Positions 28,458 through 37,406 of a DNA stretch of 64,000 bases are shown here, piece after piece. The notes beneath the pieces are model-generated. The model had not been told where the DNA came from, searched no databases, and saw nothing but the letters and a program-made list of their open reading frames with translations. Numbering within the stretch: the first letter of the stretch is position 1; each line of letters begins with the position of its first letter. This DNA is from Sphingomonas oleivorans (lineage in GTDB: Bacteria; Pseudomonadota; Alphaproteobacteria; Sphingomonadales; Sphingomonadaceae), in NCBI RefSeq assembly GCF_003050615.1, contig NZ_NWBU01000010.1, positions 219,165 to 283,164 on the forward strand, read 5' to 3'. Both the position numbers and the translations under genes were made by a program.

Positions 28458-31166
28458 ATGGCGAGCGCTCCTGTGGCGGATGAGACGGCGGCAAGCGGCG
28501 CGGATGTGCGCTACGTCTATCGGTTCGGCGGGGGCGTCTCGGATGGGGGCAAGGGCGACCGCAACCTCCTTGGCGGCAAGGGCGCCAATCTTGCGGAAAT
28601 GGCCTCGATCGGCCTGCCTGTGCCGCCGGGCTTCACCATCTCCACCGCCATGTGCGGCCGCTATTATGCGGAAGGGCAGCGTTTTCCCGAGAGCCTGAAG
28701 GCCGAGGTGGCCGACGGCATCGCCCATATCGAGGGGATTACGGGCAAGCGATTCGGCGATGCGGCCGATCCGCTGCTCGTCTCGGTCCGCTCGGGCGCGC
28801 GGGCGTCGATGCCGGGGATGATGGATACCGTCCTCAATCTCGGCCTCAATGACGAGACGGTGGCGGGCCTGGCCACGGCTTCGGGTGATGCGCGCTTCGC
28901 CTGGGACAGCTATCGCCGCTTCATCCACATGTATTCGGACGTGGTGCTCGGGCTCGACCATGGCGCGTTCGAGGAAGCGCTGGAGATCGCCAAGGAGGAT
29001 AAGGGCTTCACGCTCGACACCGAGCTTTCGGCGGCCGATTGGGAGGCGCTCGTCGGCCAATATAAGGTGATCGTCGAGGAACAATGGGGCAAGCCCTTTC
29101 CGCAGGACGTGCATGAGCAGTTGTGGGGCGCGGTGGGCGCGGTGTTCGGATCCTGGCAGTCGGAGCGGGCGAAGGTCTATCGTCGGCTCAACGACATTCC
29201 GGGCGACTGGGGCACGGCCGTCAATGTGCAGGCCATGGTGTTCGGCAATATGGGCGACACATCGGCGACGGGCGTGGCCTTCACGCGCGATCCGGCGACC
29301 GGCGAACGCGCTTATTATGGCGAATTCCTGATCAATGCGCAGGGTGAGGATGTGGTGGCGGGCATTCGCACGCCGCAATATCTGACCCGCGCCGCGCGCG
29401 AGGCGGCGGGCGCCCGGCTGGCCTCGATGGAAGAGGCGATGCCGGAGGTCTATGCCGAGCTTGCCAAGGTGTTCGACCTGCTCGAGACGCATTATCGCGA
29501 CATGCAGGATATCGAGTTCACCGTGCAGCAGGGCACGCTGTGGATGCTCCAGACGCGTTCGGGCAAGCGCACTGCCAAGGCCGCGCTCAAGATTGCGGTG
29601 GACATGGCCGAGGAAGGGCTGATCACGCAGGAGGAAGCGGTCGCCCGTGTCGATCCCGCGGCGCTCGATCAATTGCTCCACCCGACGCTCGATCCCGATG
29701 CACCGCGCGACGTGGTTGCCAAAGGGCTGCCCGCCTCGCCGGGCGCGGCCTCGGGCATCGCTATATTCGATGCGGATACGGCCGAAAAGCGCGCCGAGCT
29801 GGGCCATGCCGTAATCCTGGTGCGTGTCGAGACGAGCCCTGAGGATATTCACGGCATGCATGCCGCCAAGGGCATATTGACCGCGCGCGGCGGCATGACC
29901 AGCCATGCGGCGGTGGTGGCGCGCGGCATGGGCCGCCCTTGCGTGTCTGGCGTCGGATCGCTGGCGATCGACGCCGGGGCGAGGCTGTTCCGCGTCGGCG
30001 GACGCGAGGTGAAGGAAGGCGAGACGATCACGATCGACGGATCGACCGGCGAGCTGATGATCGGCGAGGTGGCGACCGTCGAGCCGGAGCTGGCGGGCGA
30101 TTTCGGCACGCTGATGGTCTGGGCGGACAAGGTGCGCCGCCTCAAGGTCCGCGCCAATGCGGAGACGCCGAAGGATTGCCAGACGGCGCGCAGCTTCGGC
30201 GCGGAAGGCGTGGGCCTGTGCCGCACCGAGCATATGTTCTTCGACGCGGGTCGCATCACGGCCGTTCGCCAGATGATCCTCGCCGAGGATGAGAAGGGCC
30301 GCCGCGCCGCACTCGCCAAGCTGCTGCCTGAGCAGCGGAGCGATTTCGCCGAGATTTTCGAGATCATGGCGGGGCTTCCCGTGACGATCCGCCTGCTCGA
30401 TCCGCCGTTGCACGAATTCCTGCCCCACGCCGAGGAGGAGTTCGAGGAGGTGGCCGAGGCGGCGGGCGTGGGCGTGGAGGCGCTCAAGCGCCGCGCAGCG
30501 GAGCTGCATGAATTCAATCCGATGCTCGGCCATCGCGGCTGTCGCCTCGGCGTCACCTATCCCGAAATCTACGAAATGCAGGCGCGCGCCATTTTCGAGG
30601 CGGCGATCGAGGTGGCGGAAAAGACGGGCGAGGCGCCGATCCCCGAGGTGATGGTGCCGCTCGTCGCCACGAGGCGCGAGCTGGAGCTGATGAAGGCGGT
30701 GATCGACGCGGCGGCCGAGGCCGTCTTCGCCGAGAAGGGCCGTCGCCTCGAATATCTGGTCGGCACGATGATCGAGTTGCCGCGCGCGGCGCTCAAGGCC
30801 GGCGAGATTGCCGAGCTGGCCGAATTCTTCTCCTTCGGCACCAACGACCTCACCCAGACTACGCTGGGCGTGAGCCGCGACGATGCCGGCCGCTTCCTGA
30901 CAGCCTATGTCGATAAGGGCATCTACGCCAAGGATCCGTTCGTCAGCCTGGATGTGGAAGGCGTGGGCGAGTTGATCCGGATCGGCGCAGAACGCGGCCG
31001 CAAGACCCGCGAGAAGCTCAAGCTCGGCATTTGCGGCGAGCATGGCGGCGATCCCGCCTCGATCGCTTTTTGCGAGGCGACGGGGCTCGATTATGTCTCC
31101 GCCTCGCCCTATCGCGTGCCGATCGCCCGGCTGGCGGCGGCGCAGGCGGCGTTGAAGCAGGGCTGA
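28458..31166 (+). CDS. ppdK: pyruvate, phosphate dikinase
   Basis: PPDK interconverts pyruvate, ATP and phosphate with phosphoenolpyruvate, AMP and pyrophosphate. The 902-residue product has the N-terminal ATP-grasp domain (DRNLLGGKGANLAEMASIGL, SVRSGARASMPGMMDTVLNL), the swivelling phosphohistidine domain with GGMTSHAAVVARGMGRPCVS around residue 480, and the C-terminal PEP/pyruvate TIM barrel (FGAEGVGLCRTEHMFF, FSFGTNDLTQTTLGVSRDDA, LGICGEHGGDPASIAF). It starts 3 bases after glyS, so it is read from the glyQS message. Having PPDK behind glycyl-tRNA synthetase is unusual for function, although the linkage recurs in some alphaproteobacteria. Confidence 0.96.
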   Translation: MASAPVADETAASGADVRYVYRFGGGVSDGGKGDRNLLGGKGANLAEMASIGLPVPPGFTISTAMCGRYYAEGQRFPESLKAEVADGIAHIEGITGKRFGDAADPLLVSVRSGARASMPGMMDTVLNLGLNDETVAGLATASGDARFAWDSYRRFIHMYSDVVLGLDHGAFEEALEIAKEDKGFTLDTELSAADWEALVGQYKVIVEEQWGKPFPQDVHEQLWGAVGAVFGSWQSERAKVYRRLNDIPGDWGTAVNVQAMVFGNMGDTSATGVAFTRDPATGERAYYGEFLINAQGEDVVAGIRTPQYLTRAAREAAGARLASMEEAMPEVYAELAKVFDLLETHYRDMQDIEFTVQQGTLWMLQTRSGKRTAKAALKIAVDMAEEGLITQEEAVARVDPAALDQLLHPTLDPDAPRDVVAKGLPASPGAASGIAIFDADTAEKRAELGHAVILVRVETSPEDIHGMHAAKGILTARGGMTSHAAVVARGMGRPCVSGVGSLAIDAGARLFRVGGREVKEGETITIDGSTGELMIGEVATVEPELAGDFGTLMVWADKVRRLKVRANAETPKDCQTARSFGAEGVGLCRTEHMFFDAGRITAVRQMILAEDEKGRRAALAKLLPEQRSDFAEIFEIMAGLPVTIRLLDPPLHEFLPHAEEEFEEVAEAAGVGVEALKRRAAELHEFNPMLGHRGCRLGVTYPEIYEMQARAIFEAAIEVAEKTGEAPIPEVMVPLVATRRELELMKAVIDAAAEAVFAEKGRRLEYLVGTMIELPRAALKAGEIAELAEFFSFGTNDLTQTTLGVSRDDAGRFLTAYVDKGIYAKDPFVSLDVEGVGELIRIGAERGRKTREKLKLGICGEHGGDPASIAFCEATGLDYVSASPYRVPIARLAAAQAALKQG

Positions 31167-31246
31167 GGGACGAAAGGCCGGCATCAGGCGGTCGCCACGA
31201 TCGAATGCTGTAGACGTGGCGGCTTGCCAGATCCTAACCAGCGCCG

Positions 31247-32368
31247 ATGAGTCTGCCCCCTGAAGCCGCTGCGCCGATGCGCGCCGATATCGCGATCGTG
31301 GGCGCCGGCATGGCGGGCGCGAGCCTCGCCGCCGAGATAGGCGGGGCCGCGCGCGTGCTGCTGATCGAGGCGGAGGCGCGGCCAGGCTATCACAGCACGG
31401 GGCGTTCGGCGGCCTTCTGGTCCGAAACCTATGGCGGCCCCGCCGTCCAGCCGCTGACAAGCGCGTCGGGGCCGTGGCTCACGGAGCGTGGATTCCTTCA
31501 TGCCCGGGGCGCGCTGCATGTGGCGCAGGACGAGGCAGGGCAGGCGGCGCTCGATGCGATGGCGCAGGAATTTGCCGGTCGGGTGAGGCTCGATCCGGTC
31601 GACCGGGCCGGGCTGGAAGCGCTGGTGCCCGGATTGCGCGCCGGCTGGGATGTCGGCCTTGCCGAGCCGACTTGCCGGGATATCGACGTGGCCGGGCTCC
31701 ACGCCTTCTATCTGGCGGCCGCGCGGCGATCGGGCACTGTGCTGATGTGCGATGCCGAGGTGATGGCGATCGGGCGGGCAGGGGCCGGCTGGCGGATCGA
31801 GACGCGCGCGGGCGCGGTGGAGGCATCGCTGGTCGTGAACGCGGCGGGCGCCTGGGCGAGCCCGGTGGCGAAGCTGGCCGGCGCGAGCGGGATCGCGATC
31901 GCGCCGCACCGCCGCACCATCGTTCAGCTCGCGGTCGATCCGCTTGCGGATCCGGCGATGCCGCTGGTGATGGATGCGGCCGGCCGATTTTATTTCAAGC
32001 CCGAGGCCGGGGGGCGGCTATGGCTGTCGCCGCATGACGAGACGCCGGTGCCGCCGCAGGATGTGGCGTCCGAGGAGCTGGACGTGGCGCTGGCGATCGA
32101 TCGGCTCGAGCAGGTCGTCGATTGGCATGTCATGAGGCGGGAGCGGGCCTGGGCGGGGCTGCGCAGCTTCGCGCCGGATCGCGCGCCCGTCTATGGTTTC
32201 GACGGAAAGGTGCCCGGCTTCTTCTGGTTCGCGGGGCAGGGCGGCTTCGGCATCCAGACCGCGCCCGCCGCCGCGATGCTGGGCGCGGCGCTGCTGCTGG
32301 GCCGTGCGGCTCCGGAGATGGTCCGCACCATCGATTCGGAGCGGTACAGCCCGGCGCGTTTCGGATGA
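31247..32368 (+). CDS. FAD-dependent oxidoreductase (DAO family)
   Basis: The 373-residue flavoenzyme belongs to the glycine/D-amino acid oxidase (DAO) family. It has the FAD-binding IAIVGAGMAGASLAAEIGG near residue 13, RPGYHSTGRSAAFWSETYGG near 50, VVNAAGAWASPVAKLAGASG near 195, RRTIVQLAVDPLADPAMPLV, and a C-terminal FAGQGGFGIQTAPAAA that completes the flavin site. Substrates of relatives include D-amino acids, sarcosine and 2-hydroxy acids; nothing in the sequence fixes the choice. It follows ppdK by 80 bases on the same strand but may have its own promoter. Confidence 0.85.
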   Translation: MSLPPEAAAPMRADIAIVGAGMAGASLAAEIGGAARVLLIEAEARPGYHSTGRSAAFWSETYGGPAVQPLTSASGPWLTERGFLHARGALHVAQDEAGQAALDAMAQEFAGRVRLDPVDRAGLEALVPGLRAGWDVGLAEPTCRDIDVAGLHAFYLAAARRSGTVLMCDAEVMAIGRAGAGWRIETRAGAVEASLVVNAAGAWASPVAKLAGASGIAIAPHRRTIVQLAVDPLADPAMPLVMDAAGRFYFKPEAGGRLWLSPHDETPVPPQDVASEELDVALAIDRLEQVVDWHVMRRERAWAGLRSFAPDRAPVYGFDGKVPGFFWFAGQGGFGIQTAPAAAMLGAALLLGRAAPEMVRTIDSERYSPARFG

Positions 32369-32473
32369 TTTCAATTTCTGAACAAAGGTTAACAGCGCCG
32401 TTCAGCCAGCCGACAATGCGAATCACTCATAAGCTCCCCATCGACGCCAAGTCTCGGTGAAGGGAGTATCGAA

Positions 32474-32860
32474 ATGCTTGCCAAGTTCCTGACGACCGCC
32501 GCCCTTTCGCTTGCCGCAATTGCCGCCAGCGCGCCCGCCGCGGCGCATGACCGGAGCTATGCCTCGCATCGTTATTATGGCGATCGAGATTATTATAGCG
32601 ATCGGGGCGATTATGGCTATCAGCGCTCCGCCTATCGCCATGACGATCGCTATTATAATCGCGGCCGCGGCTATTATCGCGGCGAGCGGCGCTGCCGCGA
32701 CAAGGGCAATGGTGGCCTCGCCATCGGCGGCATCGCGGGCGGCCTCCTTGGCCATCAGGTCGCGGGCCGGGGCGACAGGACCTTGGGTGCGGTGATCGGC
32801 GCGGGCGTCGGCGCGCTGGCCGGCCAGGCGATCGACAAGTCGGATGGCCGCCCCTGCTAA
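32474..32860 (+). CDS. glycine-zipper 2TM-domain exported protein
   Basis: A 128-residue secreted protein. The signal peptide spans about residues 1-25 (ends SAPAAAHD). A low-complexity middle rich in Tyr, Arg and Asp (RYYGDRDYYSDRGDYGY, then DDRYYNRGRGYYRGERR) is followed by a glycine zipper: GGLAIGGIAGGLLGHQVAG and RTLGAVIGAGVGALAGQAID, two short hydrophobic helices with GxxxG spacing as in the Rick_17kDa_Anti/SlyB-like domain. Such proteins usually associate with the outer membrane. AAGGGAG sits just upstream of the ATG. The gene is closed by a strong terminator at 32884-32912. Confidence 0.83.
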   Translation: MLAKFLTTAALSLAAIAASAPAAAHDRSYASHRYYGDRDYYSDRGDYGYQRSAYRHDDRYYNRGRGYYRGERRCRDKGNGGLAIGGIAGGLLGHQVAGRGDRTLGAVIGAGVGALAGQAIDKSDGRPC

Positions 32861-32883
32861 ATCGATCATCCTGAATCGATGGG

Positions 32884-32912
32884 AAAAGGGGTTCCTTCGG
32901 GAGCCCCTTTTT
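32884..32912 (+). terminator. intrinsic terminator with UUCG tetraloop
   Basis: A near-perfect stem, AAAAGGGGTTCC (32884-32895) with GGAGCCCCTTTT (32900-32911), closes on a C(UUCG)G tetraloop and ends in five T residues. Eleven pairs are Watson-Crick and one is a G-U wobble. This is the clearest intrinsic terminator in the window and should end the glycine-zipper gene transcript. Confidence 0.92.
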
Positions 32913-32965
32913 CGTGCGTCCGCTTCGGGCCGAGCGCGCCATTGTATCTCATCATCCGGGCCGGC

Positions 32966-33754
32966 ATGTTCCTTCCCATCAATCAGGGAGGAGCTGAAAC
33001 GGATCTTGGTGGTAAGGCCGTTCTCATCACCGGCGCGAGCAGCGGCATCGGCGCCGCTGCGGCGCGCGCCTTCGCGCGGAAGGGCGCGCGTGTCGCGATC
33101 CATTATAATAGCAGCGAAGCCTCGGCGCGCGCCCTGCAGGAGGAGATTGCGGGTGAAGGCGGCAGCGCCATCCTGCTCTCCGCCGATCTGGGCGTGACGG
33201 GCGAGGGGGCCAGGCTGGTGGAGGCCGCCGCAGCCGCGCTGGACGGGCTGGACGTGCTCGTCAACAATGCCGGCTCGCTATGCGAGCGTCGCCTGTTCGG
33301 CGCCTGGGACGATGCGCTTTACGATCGGGTGATGGCGCTCAACGTGAAATCGGTGATAGAGGCCGCACAGGCGGCTGCGCCCTTTCTGGAGCGGAGCGGT
33401 GCCGGCGCGATCGTCAATCTCGGCTCGATCGCCGGCAATGACGGCGGCGGGCCGGGATCGGGCCTCTATGCCTGCGCCAAGGCCTATATTCACAATCTCA
33501 CGCGCCATCTGGCGCGCGATCTTGCCGCCAGGAATATCAGGGTGAATGCGATCGCGCCCGGCGTGATCGGCACGCCCTTCCACGCCGCGACGCCGCCGGA
33601 GCGGATGGAGGCGATGAAGAAGATGGTCCATCTCGGCCGGATCGGCACGCCGGAGGATTGCGCGGGCGCGATCCTCTTCCTCTCGTCTCCCTCGATGAGC
33701 GGCTATATCACCGGCCAGATATTGCATGTGAATGGCGGGCAGATGATGCCCTGA
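32966..33754 (+). CDS. SDR-family oxidoreductase
   Basis: NAD(P)-dependent short-chain dehydrogenase/reductase. It has the Rossmann cofactor motif VLITGASSGIGAAAARAFAR, NNAGS after the fourth strand (LDVLVNNAGSLCERRL), a catalytic serine region NLGSIAGNDGGGPG, the YxxxK catalytic pair in SGLYACAKAYIHNLTRHLAR, and a C-terminal MSGYITGQILHVNGGQMMP typical of the FabG-like classical group. The start is set at ATG 32966 (MFLPINQGGAETDLGGKAV), giving 262 residues; an upstream in-frame ATG at 32879 would run through the terminator of the preceding gene. The substrate is unknown. It ends 21 bases before convergent rnhA. Confidence 0.9.
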   Translation: MFLPINQGGAETDLGGKAVLITGASSGIGAAAARAFARKGARVAIHYNSSEASARALQEEIAGEGGSAILLSADLGVTGEGARLVEAAAAALDGLDVLVNNAGSLCERRLFGAWDDALYDRVMALNVKSVIEAAQAAAPFLERSGAGAIVNLGSIAGNDGGGPGSGLYACAKAYIHNLTRHLARDLAARNIRVNAIAPGVIGTPFHAATPPERMEAMKKMVHLGRIGTPEDCAGAILFLSSPSMSGYITGQILHVNGGQMMP

Positions 33755-33775
33755 CGGAGTATCGGGCGGTGCTGG

Positions 33776-34240
33776 TCAGTGTCCGGCGACCGGGCGCCGC
33801 CCCACCTCCATCGCGGCCGCGCTTGCGAGGCGATCGGCGCGTTCATTGTCGGGATGGCCGGCATGGCCCTTCACCCACACCCAGTTGATGCGGTGCGGGG
33901 CCGCCGCGGCGAGCAGCGCCTGCCACAGATCGGCATTCTTGACCGGCTGGCGCGCGGCCGTCCGCCAGCCATTTTTCTGCCAGCCGTGAATCCATTTGGT
34001 GAGGCCATCCATCACATATTTGCTGTCGGTGGACAGCGTCACGCGGCAGGGGCGCTTGAGTGCCTCGAGCGCGCGGATCGCGGCGGTCAGCTCCATGCGG
34101 TTGTTGGTGGTGGCGGGCTCGCCCCCCGAAAGCTCCTTCTCGGCCGTGCCGGCGCGGATTATCGCGCCCCAGCCGCCGGGGCCGGGATTGCCCTTGCACG
34201 CGCCGTCGGTCGCGATCTCGACATGGGTGAGCTCGTTCAC
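33776..34240 (-). CDS. rnhA: ribonuclease HI
   Basis: RNase HI degrades the RNA strand of RNA-DNA hybrids (R-loops, Okazaki primers). The 154-residue protein has all four acidic active-site positions in context: [20 protein letters not shown] (Asp), [14 protein letters not shown] (Glu), [19 protein letters not shown] (Asp) and [19 protein letters not shown] (the flexible His and last Asp). The start is GTG at 34238-34240, which overlaps the thrB stop (GTGA), so translation is coupled; thrB-rnhA is a common alphaproteobacterial gene pair. Confidence 0.96.
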   Translation of the reverse strand: MNELTHVEIATDGACKGNPGPGGWGAIIRAGTAEKELSGGEPATTNNRMELTAAIRALEALKRPCRVTLSTDSKYVMDGLTKWIHGWQKNGWRTAARQPVKNADLWQALLAAAAPHRINWVWVKGHAGHPDNERADRLASAAAMEVGRRPVAGH

Positions 34241-35196
34241 AGGCCGAGTTCCTGCGAAGTGGCCCCGGCATAGAAATCGAGGCGGCGGAGAAAGGCGAGC
34301 GGGTCCTTGCGCGTCACCAGCGCGTCCGCCGGCGTGTTGAGCCAGTCCCAGGCACGGGTGAGCAGGAAGCGCAGCGCAGCGCCACGCGCAAGCAGCGGGA
34401 AGGCGGCGCGCTCCTCCTCCGACAGGCCGAAGCTCTCGTCATAGCCTCCGATCAGCGCGGCGGCGCGATCCGGGTGGAAGCCCGTCCCGTCATTTTCGAA
34501 GCACCAGGCGGCATGCGTCACCGCCACGTCCCAGGCGCGTATCTCGGTGCAGGCGAAGTAGAAGTCGATGATGCCGGTCACGTCGTCGCCCAGCATCAGC
34601 ACATTGTCCGGAAAGAGATCCGCATGGATGACCGAGCGGGGCAGATGATGCGGCCATTCAGCTTCGAGCAGCGCCAGCTCTTCCGCGACGCGTGCGCTGA
34701 GGCCCGGCAATATCGCGTCGAGATCGCCGCCGCAGCGCGCCGCGAGATCGCGCCAACCCTCCGGGCCGAGGCTGTTCGGCCGTTCCTGCGTGAAGCTGCC
34801 GAGCGCGGCATGCATCCGGCCGAGCGCGACGCCGGCGGCGTGCGCCTGGGCTGCGGTCGGATGGCTGACGGAAACGCCCGTCAGAAATTCGATCAGGCAG
34901 GCGGGCCGGTCCGCGACGCTGGTGATCTGGACGCCGGCGCGATCCTTCAGCGCGCGGGGCACGGGCAGGCCGGCATCCGCCAGATGATCGAGCAGCGCCA
35001 TGAAGAAGGGCAGATCGGCCGCATCGACCCGCTTTTCGTAGAGCGTCAGGATGAAGCGGTCGCGCGTCGTATCGACCAGATAATTGCTGTTCTCGACACC
35101 TTCGGCGATGCCCTTGGCCGAGACGAGCTCGCCCGCGTCATAGCGCGCGAGGAGCGCTCCCATCTCCTCGGCGGAAACCTGCGTATAAACGGCCAA
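34237..35196 (-). CDS. thrB: homoserine kinase
   Basis: ThrB phosphorylates homoserine for threonine synthesis. This is the alphaproteobacterial form with an aminoglycoside-phosphotransferase-like fold, not the GHMP type. Key stretches are [20 protein letters not shown] near residue 35, the catalytic loop [15 protein letters not shown] near 195 and the metal-binding [20 protein letters not shown] near 215. The start is TTG at 35194-35196, preceded by AAGGGA six bases upstream and giving [20 protein letters not shown], which aligns with the usual MAVYTxVSxEE N-terminus; upstream in-frame codons encode non-family sequence. The stop overlaps rnhA. Confidence 0.93.
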   Translation of the reverse strand: MAVYTQVSAEEMGALLARYDAGELVSAKGIAEGVENSNYLVDTTRDRFILTLYEKRVDAADLPFFMALLDHLADAGLPVPRALKDRAGVQITSVADRPACLIEFLTGVSVSHPTAAQAHAAGVALGRMHAALGSFTQERPNSLGPEGWRDLAARCGGDLDAILPGLSARVAEELALLEAEWPHHLPRSVIHADLFPDNVLMLGDDVTGIIDFYFACTEIRAWDVAVTHAAWCFENDGTGFHPDRAAALIGGYDESFGLSEEERAAFPLLARGAALRFLLTRAWDWLNTPADALVTRKDPLAFLRRLDFYAGATSQELGL

Positions 35197-35275
35197 AATC
35201 AGTCCCTTGCCCGTGATGCCGAACCCGTTCCGGCATCGACCGATCCCGCGCGGCCATGGCCCGCGGCGTCGTGGC

Positions 35276-35294
35276 CCCTGAAACAAGTTCAGGG
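35276..35294. repeat. short intergenic palindrome (CCCTGAA/TTCAGGG)
   Basis: CCCTGAA at 35276-35282 and TTCAGGG at 35288-35294 form a perfect 7-base-pair hairpin with loop acaag, in the ispH-thrB gap. The CCTGAAACAAGTTCAGG core is a sequence I know as a frequent intergenic palindrome in sphingomonad genomes, so it is probably one copy of a dispersed element rather than a gene-specific terminator. Confidence 0.5.
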
Positions 35295-35311
35295 CGGCGA
35301 TACAAGAGGAT

Positions 35312-36277
35312 TTATGCCGCTTCGAGGCTGCGGGGCAGCTTGAAGACCATATTCTCAGCGGTGTGCTCTACCTCGCGCTCGTCGATGGTGAAGCGGGTGG
35401 CGAGGAGATCGACCACCTCGCGGACGAGAATTTCGGGCGCCGAGGCGCCCGCCGTGATGCCGAGCGTCGTAACCCCCTCCAGCCAGGCGAAGTCGATCTC
35501 CCCGGCGCGCTGGATGAGCTGTGCCTTGATCCCGCTCCGTTCGGCCACCTCGGCCAGCCGCAGCGAATTGGACGAATTGGGCGCGCCGATCACCAGCATC
35601 GCGTCGCAGGCCTGGGCGATCGCCTTGACCGCTGCCTGGCGATTGGACGTGGCGTAGCAGATATCCTCCCCGCGCGGTGCTGCCATCGAGGGGAAGCGCC
35701 GCCTGAGCACCGCCACCGTCTCGGCCGTATCGTCCACCGACAGCGTGGTCTGCGTCAGGAAGGCGAGATTTTCGGGATCGGCCGGTTGGACCGCCTCGGC
35801 ATCGGCGGCCGTCTCGATCAGCGTCATGCCGCCTTCGGGAACCTGGCCGAACGTGCCCACCACCTCCGGATGGCCCTTGTGGCCGATGAACAATATGTGC
35901 CGCCCGGCCTCCACCAGCCGCTCGGCCTGGCGATGGACCTTGGAGACGAGCGGGCAGGTGGCGTCGAGATAGTTCAGCCCACGCGCCTCGGCCTTGGCCG
36001 GCACCGCCTTGGGCACGCCATGGGCGGAAAAGACCACCGGCACGCCATCGGGCACCTCGTCCAGTTCCTCGACGAAGATCGCGCCCTTGGCCTTCAGATT
36101 GTCCACCACGAAGCGGTTATGGACGATCTCGTGGCGCACATAGACGGGCGCGCCATATTTTTGGAGCGTGAGCTCGACGATGCGGATCGCGCGGTCCACG
36201 CCCGCGCAAAAGCCGCGCGGTGCCGCGATCAGCAGGGTGAGCGGCGGCAGAATGTCTGTCTCGGCCATGGCGCCCAT
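35312..36277 (-). CDS. ispH: 4-hydroxy-3-methylbut-2-enyl diphosphate reductase
   Basis: IspH (LytB) is the last enzyme of the MEP isoprenoid pathway; it reduces HMBPP to IPP and DMAPP using a [4Fe-4S] cluster. The 321-residue product carries the three cluster cysteines in context, [39 protein letters not shown] and [20 protein letters not shown], plus [20 protein letters not shown]. In-frame ATGs at 36277 and 36268 are equally plausible starts. It lies upstream of thrB-rnhA with a 115-base gap containing a palindrome, so cotranscription is possible. Confidence 0.96.
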   Translation of the reverse strand: MGAMAETDILPPLTLLIAAPRGFCAGVDRAIRIVELTLQKYGAPVYVRHEIVHNRFVVDNLKAKGAIFVEELDEVPDGVPVVFSAHGVPKAVPAKAEARGLNYLDATCPLVSKVHRQAERLVEAGRHILFIGHKGHPEVVGTFGQVPEGGMTLIETAADAEAVQPADPENLAFLTQTTLSVDDTAETVAVLRRRFPSMAAPRGEDICYATSNRQAAVKAIAQACDAMLVIGAPNSSNSLRLAEVAERSGIKAQLIQRAGEIDFAWLEGVTTLGITAGASAPEILVREVVDLLATRFTIDEREVEHTAENMVFKLPRSLEAA

Positions 36278-36379
36278 CTACGCGATTGCTTGCCTGCGCG
36301 GAAGGCGCTTCCTATGATCCCGTGCATCACCGGAGCATCTTCCCGCTCCGTCCCAATATCCGAGCCAGCAGCCGAGGAC

Positions 36380-37039
36380 ATGTCCGTGCAGAGCCTGAAG
36401 AGCGTTTCCGTAAAGTCCCTGGCCTGCCTGTTGGCACTGCCGCTCACCGCCTGCGCCACCGACAATCAGTTCGACGAGACGGGCGGCGTTCGCGTCACCC
36501 GTTCGGCCTGTCCGGCGGTGGCGATCCCGGCCTATACGGGCGACGTCACGCTCTTTTCCATTCCCCAGAGCCGCGATGCGCGCGCGCTGGACGTGTCGGC
36601 GACGATCACCAATCTGCGCTCCACCTGCACCGAGACGGGCGATCAACTCGTCGCCAATGCGACCTTCGAGATACAGGCGCGCCGCGCGAGCGCGAGCGGC
36701 GCGCGCGAGGTGATCCTGCCCTATTTCGCGACGGTGATGCGTGGCGGCACGCGGATCATGTCGAAGCAGATCGGCCGCGTGGCGCTGCGTTTCGAGGATG
36801 GGCAGCTTCGCGCATCGACCGGCGCCACGGCGACCGCCAGCATCTCGCGCGCGGCTGCGACGATCCCGCCGGAGGTCGAGGCGAAGATCAACCGTAAGCG
36901 CAAGCCGACCGACCCCGATGCCTCGATCGATCCGATGGCCGATCCCACCGTGCGCGCGGCCGTGCAGGAGGCGAGCTTCGAACTGCTTGTCGGCTTCCAG
37001 CTCACCAACGATCAGCTCGCCTATAATGCGACGCGCTGA
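36380..37039 (+). CDS. lipoprotein of unknown function
   Basis: I do not recognise this 219-residue product. Its N-terminus is a lipoprotein signal (MSVQSLKSVSVKSLACLLAL, then PLTACATD, lipobox L-T-A-C). The mature part is mostly beta-rich and polar: an invariant-looking CPAVAIPAYTGDVTLFSIP, an internal CTETGDQLVANATFEIQAR, VILPYFATVMRGGTRIMSKQ and a C-terminal VQEASFELLVGFQLTNDQLA. Conserved-looking cysteines near residues 45 and 85 of the precursor could pair in the periplasm. The start was chosen for the lipobox; an upstream ATG at 36314 in frame would bury the signal. It is divergent from ispH and is followed by the glycine riboswitch leader. Confidence 0.7.
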   Translation: MSVQSLKSVSVKSLACLLALPLTACATDNQFDETGGVRVTRSACPAVAIPAYTGDVTLFSIPQSRDARALDVSATITNLRSTCTETGDQLVANATFEIQARRASASGAREVILPYFATVMRGGTRIMSKQIGRVALRFEDGQLRASTGATATASISRAAATIPPEVEAKINRKRKPTDPDASIDPMADPTVRAAVQEASFELLVGFQLTNDQLAYNATR

Positions 37040-37163
37040 GCCTGTGGGCCGGCCTGCCCGGCCGACTATTTGCCGTCTCGCGCGGCGCTGATTTCCAAGG
37101 GCGATTGACTCCGTAGGGCGGCCGGGCCAAGGCGGTCATGTCGCCGGCGGGCAACCGCCGGAT

Positions 37164-37363
37164 GATCGCGAGGGAGAGCGCCGGCCCAAAGCCGGCCGCC
37201 GAAGGAGCAACCGCCCCGGAATCTCTCAGGCAAAAGGACCGCGCGATCATATCCGACGCTCTGGAAAGCGGGCACGGCGGCAACGTCGTCGCTCCACCGA
37301 AGGGGTAAGCGGGCGGGCCGCATGGCCGCTCTCCCGCGAAAGCTCTCAGGTTCCGTGACAGAG
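37164..37363 (+). promoter_or_regulatory. tandem glycine riboswitch
   Basis: Two glycine-sensing aptamers lie in series in the 403-base gene-free leader of the gcv operon. Aptamer 1 (37164-37248) has its closing stem from GATCGCG and GCGCGATC and both hallmark blocks, GCCGAAGGAGCAA at 37198-37210 and CTCTCAGGCAAAAGGACC at 37223-37240. Aptamer 2 (37259-37363) closes with CTCTG/CAGAG and has ACCGAAGGGGTAA at 37296-37308 and GCTCTCAGG at 37342-37350. A 10-base linker joins them. Such switches usually turn the glycine cleavage genes on when glycine is abundant. The flanking 37040-37163 shows no gene. Confidence 0.93.
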
Positions 37364-37376
37364 GGGGTGACGGATC

Positions 37377-37406
37377 ATCATCGGGGCTCGGCCCCCGGCA
37401 TGATTT
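37377..37406 (+). terminator. possible expression-platform hairpin of the glycine riboswitch
   Basis: Fourteen bases after aptamer 2, ATCATCGGGG (37377-37386) can pair with CCCC and ATGAT (37393-37404, two-base bulge), followed by only three T residues. It could be a weak intrinsic terminator or a structure that hides nothing, because the ribosome binding site of gcvT lies 25 bases further on. I cannot derive a convincing mutually exclusive antiterminator by eye. Confidence 0.35.

Noticed and set aside
26322-31460. A 1712-codon open reading frame on the minus strand, the longest in the window
   Set aside because: It lies wholly antisense to glyS and ppdK, whose family motifs are continuous. 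Its translation is Arg/His/Ala-rich without any domain; it arises because high third-position GC removes stop codons from the opposite strand.
35363-36379. N-terminal extension of the unknown lipoprotein
   Set aside because: It is antisense to ispH; the lipobox at the chosen start marks the real N-terminus.
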